Shown one piece after another: positions 38,963 to 49,225 of a DNA stretch of 64,000 nt. The notes under the pieces were generated by a model. That model was not told the origin of the DNA. It searched no databases and worked only from the letters and a program-made list of their open reading frames with translations. Origin of the DNA: Silurus meridionalis (Eukaryota; Chordata; Actinopteri; Siluriformes; Siluridae); contig NC_060885.1 of NCBI RefSeq assembly GCF_014805685.1, forward strand, positions 16,328,632 to 16,392,631, written 5' to 3'. Each line of letters starts with the position of its first letter. Position 1 is the first letter of the stretch. The position numbers were made by a program, and so were the translations under genes.

Positions 38963-39080
38963 GGGGTGGGGGTGCTAGGGAAAGAGGCAGACAGTGAGGA
39001 GTGCAGAGAAAGAGAGAAACAGGCAGAGAGAGGGAGGCAGGGTGCCTGTAGGTTGTGATTATCTGTTACAAGTCTCTTTT

Positions 39081-39250
39081 AAAACGCTATAAGATGAAAG
39101 GGAGGAGATCCTATAAGAGCAGGCAGTGTGAGCAGAGCAGTAGCAGAGAGAAGAATGGGAAGAAGGCTTGTGTGAGGATTGAGAAGCAGAGCTTGCTGAC
39201 AGAACAGCTGGAGTGATTCTGCATCAGCAAGTGCGTACCTGGTGGTGGTT
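39081..39250 (+). promoter_or_regulatory. Candidate internal promoter and 5' UTR of the short tacc2 isoform
   Basis: Two TATA-like CTATAAGA boxes occur at about 39088 and 39111. A purine-rich leader follows, and an ATG at 39251 has G at -3 and G at +4. The exon it leads into is phase-compatible with the shared exon at 40220. TACC genes are known to use alternative promoters and starts. The start site itself cannot be read from the sequence. Confidence 0.5.
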
Positions 39251-39435
39251 ATGGCGGTGAATGCATGGCAGGCTCTGTCCCCATTGCAGTGGGCACGATG
39301 GGGCTGGGATACACTGCTGGGGGGTTCTGGCAAAGGAGATGAGGGCGACCCTGCACTTGGACTCCTCCAGCGCCTCACCTGGAGCTCCAGAAATGACTAT
39401 ATGATCAAAGCTGCTAGCAGGCCGGCAAGGCAGAG
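39251..39435 (+). CDS. tacc2: tacc2 alternative first coding exon (TACC1-like N-terminus)
   Basis: ATG at 39251 encodes MAVNAWQALSPLQWARWGW, then about 40 further residues to the donor CAGAG|GTGAGA (39436), ending in phase 2. It aligns with the TACC1 start as I recall it (MAFSPWQILSPVQWAKWTW): the pattern WQxLSPxQWAxWxW is shared. The split codon (AG plus G at 40220) makes Arg and continues into SSDSDGTFETPE in frame. This is therefore an alternative N-terminus that replaces the giant-exon half of the protein. The frame is also open upstream of the ATG, but only non-ATG triplets precede it. Confidence 0.85.
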
Positions 39436-40219
39436 GTGAGAGATGCTGTCAAGCATTGAGGTGAATTTGTCTGATGCAGGGAGTTTGGGTGGGGTCTGCA
39501 AATCAGAAAAAATGTTGGGTACTTGAATCATGGTTATTGTATTTAAAGGAATAAAACACTGTGAAATTGTAACAGTCTGTATACGCCTCTGTGTGCTTTT
39601 GTTAGATAATGTGGCTATATATCCATCTTAAACCACTGATTACATAAACACAAATATACCGTTTTCATTTATTAGCGCTACATCGGCATTTACAGAAAAG
39701 GATTTTGAAGATATGCCAAGCTTATTGTGGCTTATTTTTTATGTGATGGTGGCTTAGTTTGTGTGTATGCATAAGGACTTATTGTAGGGGAAAAAAGGAG
39801 GAGGGCATAGGCAAGGCTGCTTTTCAGAGCCATGGTGTCCATCGTCTTGCAGCAGATTCTTGCTCGTGTTGATTGAAGCCCAGTAATCAGCCAGTGATAG
39901 AAAAAACATGCTGCAAAGTGTAAATAAGCCATTAAATGCATTCTATTGTCTCTTTGTGGCCTCAGAGTGTGAGGGTGATGGAAAGAGTGCTGAAATCCTG
40001 CAATGCTACTGACTTATGATATAAATGATAAAAGCAAATAAATTACAGCTAAAAGCTATGTGTATCAGCTTTAGTATTCATTATTTAAAAAATGAATTTG
40101 TATTGTGAAATCTGTAATGCTTTCTTAGTTATATTTATGTATACTTTAAACACTGGGTCGTCAGTTTTTCGGCACTATTAAATTATCTCTCTTTCTTTTT
40201 TTTGCTTGTCTTGCATCAG
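39436..40219 (+). other. tacc2 intron
   Basis: An AT-rich intron of about 780 bases; no other feature was seen. Confidence 0.7.
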
Positions 40220-40347
40220 GAGTTCAGACTCTGATGGCACGTTTGAGACCCCTGAATCCACAACCCCGGTGAAGACTGCAGCTCCCCCGATTCCCTCGGT
40301 TGAGCAGCCAGAGCCTATCACACAGCCCTTGACCTCCATAGACACCG
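40220..40347 (+). CDS. tacc2: tacc2 shared exon with SSDSDGTFETPE motif
   Basis: A 128-nt exon from TTGCATCAG (AG at 40218-40219) to ACCG|GTAAGC (40348), phase 2 in and phase 1 out. It encodes SSDSDGTFETPESTTPVK, a block conserved in TACC proteins (SD..G.FETPE) and close to human TACC2, followed by a proline-rich tail. Both the long and the TACC1-like starts splice into it, so it begins the common part of the protein. Confidence 0.95.
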
Positions 40348-41218
40348 GTAAGCATAGAACACAATCACTGTGCTGGCCAATGATGGAAACATATCTATCA
40401 ACATGATCTTTTTACATAATAATTGTTGTCTGTGTTTATATACTGCCTATTTGTAGCTCTTTGTAAAGTGTGTATGGTTTGTGATATAAACTTTACATTA
40501 CAACCAAGAAAGTTACTATACCACAGAATAAACCATATCCTTACATAAACACAAATGCCAAAGACACAATAAAATCATTCTTTAGTGTAGGATATAAAAA
40601 GTCTGTAGTAGTAGTCCTTTGTGTTTGTTATAGACAAAGAGGTTAGCCAATCAGGCCCTCTAGAGGAGATGAGGAATAGTGCAGAGAATATACATGGGAA
40701 AGTCTGAATTTTATTTATTTATTTATTTATTTATTATTATTATATATACACACACTTAAATATGTATGAAATCAATAGGAAGTGCACTAGAAGAACAATG
40801 AGAAAAACATATGGGGCATCATATTTTTATATGCTAGCTTTTATGAATAATATAAATGAAATGAAAAACTTCAAAAGGGTTCTTCAAGCATGGTGTGTGT
40901 GTTCCAGGTTTGGGATGGTAAAACCTTCCCAATCTTCCGTTGTTCTCACTGGAAAAGTAACACTTTTTTCACATTGTGTTTAATCTGAGTCTTCATTTAA
41001 AGAAACTTCAAACCAAGCCAAACCAAATTCCATGGCGTGCTGGAAATATAAAAAATGTCTGCATTTATTTAGAAATTAATTAAAAACATTTAAAAATCAC
41101 ATAATTTTCTTCTCACCACAATAAATATTAGTCAGTATACCATTTCAACCAAACAAGCTTAGGTACATAACCTAAACCCTATTAAATATATCTTGCATTT
41201 TATGCTTCTGTTTTTCAG
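40348..41218 (+). other. tacc2 intron
   Basis: An AT-rich 870-base intron with a short (TTTA)n stretch near 40710-40735. No other feature was seen. Confidence 0.7.
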
Positions 41219-42672
41219 ACTCCTGTCCTTTGCCTGTATCTACAGTAGAAGATTGCGCTAGTGAGGTGCTACATTCTTCTTCTTTTCATTCTCCCAGTCG
41301 CTCTGATTCCACTTTCTTTGATGAAGACAAGCCAATAGCGAGCAGTGGCACCTACAACCTCGACCACGTCCTTAAGTCTGAGCCCTTCTCGCCACCAGCA
41401 TTTGATTCGGCTTCATCAGGGCTAGAGAGTCACACCCCTCACCCGCTCACTCAGCTTCCAGTCTGGGGAGATAGACAGCTCTTTCCTTGGTGACAGGCCT
41501 ACAGGAGAAGCCTCTAACAGATCTACTTATTCTCGTTCGGAGTCTTTTAGCATCGGTACAGAAAGTGCCCCTGGGACTTTGCGGCGGGTCAAAAAGCCTC
41601 GACCAGGCTCCTTAAAGAAAAAGCCTCTTTCCAGGCAGAACTCAAACCCTGAGAGTGCCACATCAATAACTGTTCCATCCAGCAGTGCCCCAGAGGTAAA
41701 AAAGAAAGGGAAACTTGCAGAAAGTCCTCCTCCACCACAAGAGGAGAAAAAGTGTCCCCCGTCCTCTCCCAGCCCCAGCCCAAGCCCTACTGGCACCCTT
41801 AGGCGCACCAGAATCAAGTCTCGTGTAGAGTCTCCTCCACCTGTACTGGAGGAAATTGGCCCTGCTCAAGCACCAGTGGCTGCAAAAGTGCAGGAAGACG
41901 TTTTGCCAGTTCCTGAGGAGGTCTCCCCCGTCCCTCCCAGTGCCGCTTACAAATGGGACCCAGATAATTTTGAAAACATTGACCCCTTTTCTACAGGTGG
42001 CAGTAAGCTTGCCAACTCCCCTGTTTTAGGTAGGAAAACTGACTTTATTCCTGCCCCTGACCCCTCACCTATTCTTACAGAGGAGCCCCCTGCTGCTTCA
42101 GCACCTCCCTCAGATAAAACACTCAGTATTGCGGATCAGCCAATCACCAAGCGGCAGCCTGTCAGACTGGAGTTTGATTACTCAGAGGAGAGTGGAGATA
42201 CGCTACAGGACAGTCCTCTGCCTCCCAAAAAGCTGGGCAAGAAGCAAGGGGCCAAGATGCCTCTTAGAAAACCAAAGCTGGGGATTAAGAAAGCCCCACC
42301 ACAAACTGAGCAAATAGACAACACACCTGCTGCAGTCCATTTAAATGACAATGATGACATTCCCATTCCCAAAGCAACCTACAACTTTGAGCCTAGCAAA
42401 TGGGATGACCATAATTTTAACCCTTTTTCTTCAGGGAAAGGCATTCCTAACTCCCCTCCTCAGTCCAGGGCAAGCTACAGTTTTGATCCAGACTCGTTTG
42501 ATGACTCAACTGACCCCTTTAAATCTTCTACCAAGATGGAAAATTCACTTCCAAAAGCGGCAACTTTCGAAGTGTCCAGCAATGACAATGAAAATGACAA
42601 TGAAAATATTGATGAACTTGAGGACCGGAATCAGAATAAACCAGCCAAAAACAAGAAAAAGCCCCTTAAATC
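41219..42672 (+). CDS. tacc2: tacc2 SDP-repeat exon, one frameshift
   Basis: This exon runs from GTTTTTCAG (AG at 41217-41218) to AAATC|GTAAGT (42673), phase 1 in and phase 2 out. The first part contains FFDEDKPIASSGTYNLDHV, matching human TACC2 FDEDKPIASSGTYNLD. The second contains KKPRPGSLKKKP, RLEFDYSEESGD and KKQGAKMPLRKPK, followed by the SDP repeats AYKWDPDNFENIDPF (about 41945), TYNFEPSKWDDHNFNPF (about 42377) and SYSFDPDSFDDSTDPF (about 42472), each with an NSP-type tail or neighbour. SDP repeats bind chromatin or RNA-processing partners in TACC1/2 (family knowledge). The exon carries one extra base near 41435, so the first frame stops at 41491-41493; the phases at both ends demand removal of one base. 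Met at 42257 (KMPLRKPK) corresponds to the start I recall for a short human TACC2 form. Confidence 0.93.
41435..41438 (+). other. Frameshift 3 in tacc2 (CCCC run)
   Basis: With four Cs the frame runs to TGA at 41491. With three Cs it reads HTLTRSLSFQSGEIDSS, which lines up with human TACC2 STLSRSLSLQ and joins the long downstream frame. The extra base is thus best placed here, though neighbouring positions in 41425-41445 cannot be excluded. Confidence 0.8.
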
Positions 42673-42756
42673 GTAAGTTGAAACCTGACTTTAGAGTTAT
42701 TTATTTGTATTATGTAAGCACGTGTCTAATTCATAAAAAATTTTTTTGGCTGTCTG

Positions 42757-42861
<105 letters not shown>

Positions 42862-43288
42862 ATTTTTCTGTTACTTGTTCCTATTTTACTTTCCTATGCC
42901 ACAGGAAGTCCAGTGGTTTTTCTTCTCTCTGTTGTCCTTTGTAAGTAAAAATGTAAAAGGATAAATGAGTATTAGTAACTATAACATACATTACCATTTA
43001 CTTTCTTACCACTGCTTGTGTAATGTTCTTTAAAAAGATCTCATTTGCCATCTTAGAGAACTCTTTATCTTTAACTCAAACATCCGTCTAACTTAAATCA
43101 TGTCCAAAAAAATCAAGGCCCTGATAAATAATTCAGAAAAAAAGAAAGTCAGATATGATAACATCACATGGTGGTCAGATACTGGTTGATTTTTAGTAAG
43201 CTTTTTAAGTAAGCCTTAGGGTAACATTAACTGGATATCTGAGACAGGATGGATGCTATTAAACAACATATGTGACTCAACATACATG

Positions 43289-43681
43289 CAGTGGTGGACG
43301 AAGTACACAAACCATGTACTAGAGTTAAAGTAAAGATACACTAGGTGAAAAAATACTCCAGTAAACTTTTCTCTTTAAACTTTTACTTGAGTTAAAGTAC
43401 TAAATTATTTGCCTTCAAATGTACTTAAGTATCAACGTACTCTAATTTATTATGGCTATAATGTTCCTATTATAATTTTTGTCTGAAGACTTAGCTTAGC
43501 TAAGCTGCTGCGTGTTTAACCAGTTAAGTTTTTATCCACTCATAAATAAAAGAAAATGACTGATTCCGCAAAATATAGTGAAAGTTTCCCCAAATGGAAA
43601 TACTTTAGGAAATTACAGATGCAAAAATAAGCTACTTAAATACAGTAACTAAATACATTTACTTTTTACTGTCCACCACTG
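43289..43681. mobile_element. Non-autonomous hAT-like element with inverted ends
   Basis: The left end CAGTGGTGGACGAAGTAC and the right end ACTTTTTACTGTCCACCACTG are inverted relatives (CAGTGGTGGA at both tips). The inner sequence is full of GTACTT/AAGTAC phrases typical of this abundant fish repeat. It has no coding capacity. I did not find convincing 8-bp target duplications. Confidence 0.75.
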
Positions 43682-44379
43682 CTTGCAAATAACTTTTATT
43701 GAATGTTTTCATGTACGAGGGAAATGTAGAATACAAGGCAAAACCTGCACATTAAACACAAATAATACACTAACAATAGCATTAAATGTGGAAACTCAAC
43801 TACTAAGGCTTTAATTTTCAAATATGCATTTCAATATGTATTTCATTCAGATTAAAGCTACGCTCAGTGATTTGTAGTCAGAACAATTTATCTAAAGTTT
43901 GTTTTACCTCACATTATGCAGCTGTGAACATACTACCTACACAGATAACAGTCTTAGGAGCTCCAGTCTCAGTCTGTAAATGGGAGAAGAAAAAGTTATG
44001 ATGCTCTGACACTAGCATTCATTAGTGTTCAAGCCTACCGTACACTTGCAGGTGGTTTTGGGAAAAAACTGAAGAGAGGGCCTGTGCTTGTTTAAAGGCT
44101 CAAAACAACTAACTTCACCTAACTACTACAGCTAAAATCATGAACTATACTTTTACTTTTTTGTATTGCAATATTGTTTATGTAATTGCTAATTGTTGGC
44201 TGTTGGAAAGTAATTTTGAAGAGGCAACACAGCAGGTATGTATGCAAATGAAGTGAAAGTAAAAGTTACACGTGCTAATAAAGGTCATTAAACGAGGCAT
44301 TTGTTCTATTTTATATGTTGTTGAAAATGAACTATGTTAAGCTTCACTCTTTATGATGTCTTTTTTGTTTATTTTACAG

Positions 44380-44440
44380 GAACACATTTAGAGTGAAGAA
44401 GTCACCAAAGAGGTCACCTCTGTCTGAACAGGTTGTACAG
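44380..44440 (+). CDS. tacc2: tacc2 coding exon (TFRVKKSPKRSPLS)
   Basis: A 61-nt exon between TTTTACAG (AG at 44378-44379) and CAG|GTGTGA (44441), phase 2 in and phase 0 out. It encodes NTFRVKKSPKRSPLSEQVVQ, almost identical to human TACC2 in TFRVKKSPKRSPLS. The basic KK/KR clusters with SP sites suggest a nuclear-localisation or phospho-regulated segment (inference). Confidence 0.93.
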
Positions 44441-45373
44441 GTGTGACTCGGACTTACATTTTGAAAAGGAATTATGAGAAATGAATCGAGCATAGTACAT
44501 ATATACAGACATGGACAAATTTGTTGGTACTTCTCAATGAAAATGGAGATGGACAAAAGTAATTGGTTTCCATCAATGTTTATTCCATTTTTAATGAAAA
44601 ACAGACTTTGCTTTTTTTTAATTCAACAAATATTTCAAATAAAACAAACATGAAAATGGCATTGACATAAATGATAGGGATTTCAACCTAATTCTTTGTT
44701 GCCCAGAAATATGTAGTTTTTAATAAAAACTTGTCAGCAGTAGTTTGGCCCACTCTTCATACACTTTTCAAAATGCTCCAGCTGTCTCATGGGGTCTTCT
44801 CCAGACTGCATGTTTCAAAATATTTTTTATAGATGTTTGATAGGATTTAGTCAGGGCTCATAGAGGCCACTTTAGAAGAGTCCAGTGTTTTGTTTTTAGT
44901 CATTCTTGGGTGATTTTTGCGATATGTTTTGGGTCATTATCCTGTTGGAAGTCCCATGAGCTGCAAACTAAGACAGTTCTTTCTCATGCTGAGCAGTATG
45001 CTTTGCTCCAGAATGTCTTGGTATTCCTGAGATTTCAGTATCCCCTGCACAGATTCAAGGCCCCCATGCAAGATTCAGCAAAGCAGCCCCAAAACATAAT
45101 CAACCTCCTCTATGCCTCACAAGAGGTGTCATGTTCAGCAAAGCTTCAGAAAAGTCTTTATTTCTTTTCAAGGGGTACCAATAATGTCTGTAGTTCAAGT
45201 GTTGTATCTGTTAACTATTAAGTGGACAAATTGTTATGCTGTGTCATCTTAAAATAAAAGAATTTACAGATTAAACCTTATAAACATTGTTCATGTTCAA
45301 TGTATTCACTGTGGTCCGAAAAAGGATGTATTGAGTTTTTGCCTTCCATCTTACTCAAAATCACCCCCTGCAG
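44441..45373 (+). other. tacc2 intron, mostly a Tc1-like fossil
   Basis: A 0.93-kb intron; about three quarters of it is the Tc1-like element at 44506-45190. Confidence 0.75.
44506..45190 (-). mobile_element. Tc1-like DNA transposon fossil
   Basis: The ends CAGACATGGACAAATTTGTT and ...GGTACCAATAATGTCTG are inverted relatives and sit at TA dinucleotides. The minus strand carries a decayed transposase C-terminus: the reverse complement of about 44850-44950 reads FQQDNDPKHIAKITQE, the hallmark Tc1 DNDPKHT region of the DDE domain. Stops and a large internal loss (about 685 bases in total against about 1.6 kb for a full element) make it inactive. Confidence 0.85.
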
Positions 45374-45572
45374 GACTCCTCTGGTGATGCAATGCCTGAC
45401 CACCTTCAGGACCATGCCACAGATGAAGAGAAACTGGCCTCCTCTACGAATCAGAAATGGGCAGCACGGCATGAAATGCAAGTGGAGTTGACGTCTGACA
45501 TCCAGGACTTTCCTCAGCCCTCTGACCTCACTGCCTTTGTCAATGAGAGCAGCTTACCAGCACAGAGCCAGG
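45374..45572 (+). CDS. tacc2: tacc2 coding exon (HATDEEKLA...NQKW)
   Basis: A 199-nt exon from CCCCCTGCAG (AG at 45372-45373) to CAGG|GTGAGA (45573), phase 0 in and phase 1 out. It encodes DHATDEEKLASSTNQKW, then DIQDFPQPSDLTAFVNES. Both blocks match human TACC2 (HATDEEKLAVTNQKW and QDYPQPSDLSTFVNE). It is an acidic linker before the coiled coil. Confidence 0.94.
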
Positions 45573-45727
45573 GTGAGAGCTGGAGAAACAGACAACATGC
45601 ACTGCTTTCATACTCATACCCAAATGTAATAGTAATGAGACTATGTGTGTGTAGTCTCACATTAATAACATTATTAACTTACAAAGATTAATTTAAGAAT
45701 TACTTCATTTAGATGCTGATAATTAAT

Positions 45728-46052
45728 TGTGATAGAAGAGTATCTGCGAGAGTGAAAGGGAATGTTTATAGGACTGTGGTGAGACCTGCGATGTTGTATG
45801 GATTAGAGACCGTGGCATTGAGTAAAAGACAGAAGGTGGAGCTGGAGGTAGCAGAGCTGAAGATGTTGAGGTTTTTGTTGGGAGTGAAGAGGATGGACAG
45901 GATTAGAATTGAGTTTATTAGATGGACAGTGCATGTAGGATGTTTTACAGACAAGGTGAGGGAAGCAAGATTGAGATGGTTTGGACATGTGCAGAGGAGG
46001 GACATGAGGTACATCGGTAGAAGCCGAAAGAAGAAGGAGAAGAAGAAGAAGA
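45728..46052 (+). mobile_element. 5'-truncated LINE fragment with target-site duplications
   Basis: The plus-strand frame reads YRTVVRPAMLYGLETVAL and later EARLRWFGHVQRRDM, the C-terminal tail of a non-LTR reverse transcriptase protein, and ends in a (GAA)n-type tail. It is flanked by 17-base repeats, AGATGCTGATAATTAAT (45711-45727) and AGATGCTGATCATTAAT (46053-46069), differing at one base: the signature of target-primed insertion. It is closely related to the longer copy at 49541-52150. Confidence 0.85.
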
Positions 46053-46418
46053 AGATGCTGATCATTAATAAAGAATATGTGACAATTCAACAACGCAATG
46101 ATTTATTAGTACAGTTGCACTATTTTATGCTGACATGTAGACTTTCGGTCATAGCTTATGCATATGATTATTATAAACAAGCTTCTAATCAGGCAATGGA
46201 AATTTAACCCCATGAACTCACAGGATCAGTCTACAGGTTTACTCTTACATTCTTTAGTTTGTACTTGCAAGTAGCAAGTAGATTTACAGTAGTAACTGAA
46301 TTCAAGTATTATTTAAAGTTTAAGGTCATTATGATAATGATTTGGATGATAGCACAGAAAACCTCAGTTTCATTAATTCTCATAAACTCGTATCTGGGTC
46401 ACAGCGTGTGAGTGCGAT

Positions 46419-46440
46419 GTGTACGTGTGTGTACGTGTGT

Positions 46441-46479
<39 letters not shown>
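46419..46479. repeat. (GT)n microsatellite
   Basis: GTGTGTAC units pass into a pure GT run, in an intron. Confidence 0.95.
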
Positions 46480-46482
<3 letters not shown>

Positions 46483-46698
46483 TCATCAGATTTACTACAG
46501 TGATACTGCCCTGCTTATGCAGTTCAGTTCATTATTATACAGTTCATTATTGTAAGGCCAGAGGCCAAAATGGTTTGTTGCAGAGCGAGTGTGTATTGAC
46601 TGTAGTGTTATCATTCTTTTAATCCAGTCATTGCACAGGAGTTGTTCTAACTCACATCCTATGTTGCTCTAATCTCTGTATTTTCTTTCTATGTACAG

Positions 46699-46742
46699 AC
46701 TATGAGATTGAATACATGGAGAAGATTGGAACCTCCACCCCA
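46699..46742 (+). CDS. tacc2: tacc2 coding exon (YEIEYMEKIG)
   Basis: A 44-nt exon, phase 1 in and phase 0 out, between ATGTACAG (AG at 46697-46698) and CCA|GTAAGT (46743). It encodes DYEIEYMEKIGTSTP, matching human TACC2 SYEIEYMEKIGSSLP. Confidence 0.93.
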
Positions 46743-46876
46743 GTAAGTAATAATATTTTAGTGGTAAGCTAAAAAACAGAGTGGACACTGTACCAGTACC
46801 CAAAAAATATAATTACTTTATGTTCTATTTCTGTTAGTAGTGTGTTTATTTATCCGAGTATCTTTGTCTTTGGTAG

Positions 46877-46986
46877 CCTTTGTCATTAAAAAAACCGTCC
46901 CTCTACCTAAATCTGGATTCAGTATCAGACAGTACAAACCGGATAACCAGTCTGCAGCACTCCGGACCCAACTCCCCCTGTACCGG
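46877..46986 (+). CDS. tacc2: tacc2 coding exon (LKKPSLYLNLDS)
   Basis: A 110-nt exon from TTTGGTAG (AG at 46875-46876) to ACCGG|GTATAA (46987), phase 0 in and phase 2 out. It encodes LKKPSLYLNLDSVSDSTN, then SGPNSPCTG. The human counterpart has KKQALYLMFDTS...SPTPCSG. The donor is a weak match to consensus and is followed 10 bases later by a CA repeat. Confidence 0.88.
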
Positions 46987-46996
46987 GTATAAAACA

Positions 46997-47000
46997 CACA

Positions 47001-47048
<48 letters not shown>
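46997..47048. repeat. (CA)n microsatellite just downstream of a donor site
   Basis: CA repeats begin about 10 bases after the weak donor at 46987. CA-rich intronic runs bind hnRNP L and can modulate splicing (established), so a regulatory effect is possible. Confidence 0.95.
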
Positions 47049-47051
<3 letters not shown>

Positions 47052-47161
47052 TTCTTACATACAACTAAATCTAAACAGAACCCTGAAACATATGTCGAAT
47101 ATGCTTATGGGGAAAACCATTCACTTATTCCTTTAACTTTTAACCCATGCATCTTCTGTAG

Positions 47162-47315
47162 GAGTTTTGAGGAAATGGAGGCTAAAATCTCAATGGAAGG
47201 AAAACCGCCTGTGCTCTCATCTTGTGGAGCCCCTGAGCTCATAACACTGGAGAAAAACAAAAAGAGGGAAGTCCATTCCCAGAAGCGGACACAGAGCTGT
47301 GAGAAAGATGGAATG
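47162..47315 (+). CDS. tacc2: tacc2 coding exon (SFEEMEAK)
   Basis: A 154-nt exon from CTTCTGTAG (AG at 47160-47161) to GGAATG|GTCAGT (47316), phase 2 in and phase 0 out. It encodes SFEEMEAKISMEGKPPVLSS, then ELITLEKNKKREVHSQKRTQ. The start matches human GSSFEETEAL; the rest diverges, as expected for this linker. Confidence 0.88.
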
Positions 47316-47775
47316 GTCAGTATGATTAATTAAACGTAAGAAGTGCTTTCAAACATTGTTAATAACATGATCATTAATTGATAAAATCTTGAATTTATCA
47401 TTCACTGTAGGCCTGGTGTTTGGAAAGAACATGTTTTACACTATTCCATCTTTTTATTGCTTAATAGCAGTTTAAGTGCTATTTTACTTTCTACCCCTAG
47501 AGGGAGACAAAAGACAAGCTTACCATCTATTAATGGTAATTTTAATCATCAGGGTTACACCCTCAGTTGAGCCTGTAAATAGCCGGCTGTCATTGTGGCA
47601 TCACAGCCACGTGCCTTAAATGAACAGAACCCCAGCAAACAAACAAACAAATATCCAGCTTAAAGTTTGCACCAGCCCATGCTGGTGAGGCAATTTCTGT
47701 GCTTGCTTCATATTGCTGACACCCACACACCTTCCTCCTCCTCTTGTCCTTCTCCCACTGTAAACTCCATAACAG
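47316..47775 (+). other. tacc2 intron
   Basis: A 460-base intron with a good pyrimidine tract before its acceptor. No other feature was seen. Confidence 0.7.
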
Positions 47776-47910
47776 TCCCCCCCTCAAGGCCCCGTGGATC
47801 CTGCAGATCTGTCCCTATTAGACAGGCTGAGTGAATCAGCCACCCCTCTCAGCTACCTGGAACCTGACCTGGCAGAGACCAACCCCACTGCCTTCGCCCA
47901 CAAACTGCAG
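47776..47910 (+). CDS. tacc2: tacc2 coding exon (SYLEPDLAE)
   Basis: A 135-nt exon, phase 0 to 0, from CCATAACAG (AG at 47774-47775, after a long pyrimidine tract) to CTGCAG|GTGTGT (47911). It encodes LSLLDRLSESATPLSYLEPD, then LAETNPTAFAHKLQ. Human TACC2 has DALLSRL...LDYLEPDLAEKNPPLFAQKLQ. I chose this acceptor rather than TCAAG at 47788 because it alone keeps the phase. Confidence 0.92.
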
Positions 47911-48643
47911 GTGTGTAAAAAGTGACATGCCTGCTGAGCCCCTATTGCTCTCCTTTTCCCCCTCAGACCTCTTCTGCTGGACTGAATGTTTGATTGTTGG
48001 CGTGAGAGTTTTCAGTCAGCTTTCATGTTTTTTTTTGTTTTGTTTTTGTTTTGTTTTACCTTTTACTTTATTTGTCCAGTGCTGGTGTATCTTTCTGTCC
48101 TCTATGTCTATTTCATCTCTCTGTATTAGTTGTTCTTGAGCTGAGGTCAACACGTTTTTAAAGGTTGTTATTTCTGTTTTTAGTACATGAAAAGGTTTGT
48201 AAATCACATCAATGCTAATTGGTCACGTTATAGAAATAGATGTAGAAATAATCTAGGTTGAGAAAAGCCTTTAATGTTTTTTACATTTATGTGACATTTG
48301 TTTTTAAAATATTTCTTCCCAACAAATTTAAATACCTGGACAATTTAGATGTTGGAGATAGACTTGGCCTCAGCTCTGAACATCATAATATAACATTATA
48401 CTTGTATGTGTAATAAGGTATGTGTGTCTATGCTGCATTCATATAGGTGTGTGTGTATGTGTGTTTGTGTTTGGGAGTGTTAATGTATTCTGCTGAACTC
48501 AATCAGTTCAAATAAGAGGTGAGAGCTTGAACTCTAACTCCTCTCTCCCTCCTTGCCCAAAACCCTTTCCCTCTACATTGCTGCTTTTCCCTTTTCCTCT
48601 TCCTCCTCCTCCTCATATACCTCGTCCTCCCCCTGCGGCCCAG
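47911..48643 (+). other. tacc2 intron
   Basis: A 730-base intron, pyrimidine-rich (CTTCCTC) before its acceptor. No other feature was seen. Confidence 0.7.
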
Positions 48644-48736
48644 GAAGAGCTAGTCCTCGCCGCTCTGAGGATTGAGGCTCTGCAGGTAGCCCAAAACATC
48701 TCTCAGAGCCCTTCTCTATCCACTGTTTCCCCTCAG
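48644..48736 (+). CDS. tacc2: tacc2 coding exon (EELVLAALRIEALQVAQ)
   Basis: A 93-nt exon, phase 0 to 0, from GGCCCAG (AG at 48642-48643) to CCTCAG|GTATTG (48737). It encodes EELVLAALRIEALQVAQNIS, matching human EELEFAIMRIEALKLARQIA. It is probably a helix leading toward the coiled coil. An internal CTGCAG|GTAG could act as an earlier donor. Confidence 0.92.
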
Positions 48737-49225
48737 GTATTGCACTGTGACTTTGTGTGTGGGCGTGCCGGGGTGTGTTTGTGTGCGTGGTTTTTATCTG
48801 CAATAGCAGAGTGTGTGCAGTGCTGTGTGTGGGAGCACGTGTGACACCTTTACCTGACTGCATCCCTACTCAGTGTGAGTACATACCCACATACTACCTC
48901 AACATATTGTGGGAGTGGCCCAACACTCACATTCATCCCTGGATCCTGTCATATGACTTCTCTAACCTGGCTCCTGCTCTCTGTCTGGTGCTGCTCTCTC
49001 CCAAACCGACACGATCTGTCTCTCGAGGATGGAGTGTGTGTCTTCTGTAAGGGCTTTGTGACAATCCTGCATGTTTGCCTGAATAGGAGCTGCATAGAGA
49101 CAATGATAACTTGGGATGCTATATGGGGTTTAGTCTTGTTCTTATACATCAAATTCACTGTCTACACAAAACTGAACTTGAAAATATCTGAATTCCTGCT
49201 TAATTTTTTGTTTTGTTCTTTTTGC

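Larger units (their letters stand above)
32759..39080 (+). other. tacc2 intron, part 2, with repeats and a palindrome
   Basis: AT-rich intronic sequence with microsatellites at 33408-33481, 38546-38611 and 38918-38958. It also holds an hAT-like repeat (from 35112), a long palindrome (36261-36449), a possible mariner-type end at about 37930 (AGGGTGTCCCAAAATTCTC) and an L2/SINE fragment (38290-38430). No exon was recognised. Confidence 0.6.
45573..46698 (+). other. tacc2 intron with a truncated LINE and a microsatellite
   Basis: A 1.1-kb intron holding the LINE fragment at 45728-46052 and a GT run at about 46419-46479. Nothing else was seen. Confidence 0.7.

Noticed and set aside
47789..47910. 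Acceptor at TCAAG (47787-47788) for the SYLEPDLAE exon
   Set aside because: It would break the frame from the preceding phase-0 exon. The CAG at 47775 keeps phase and has the pyrimidine tract.
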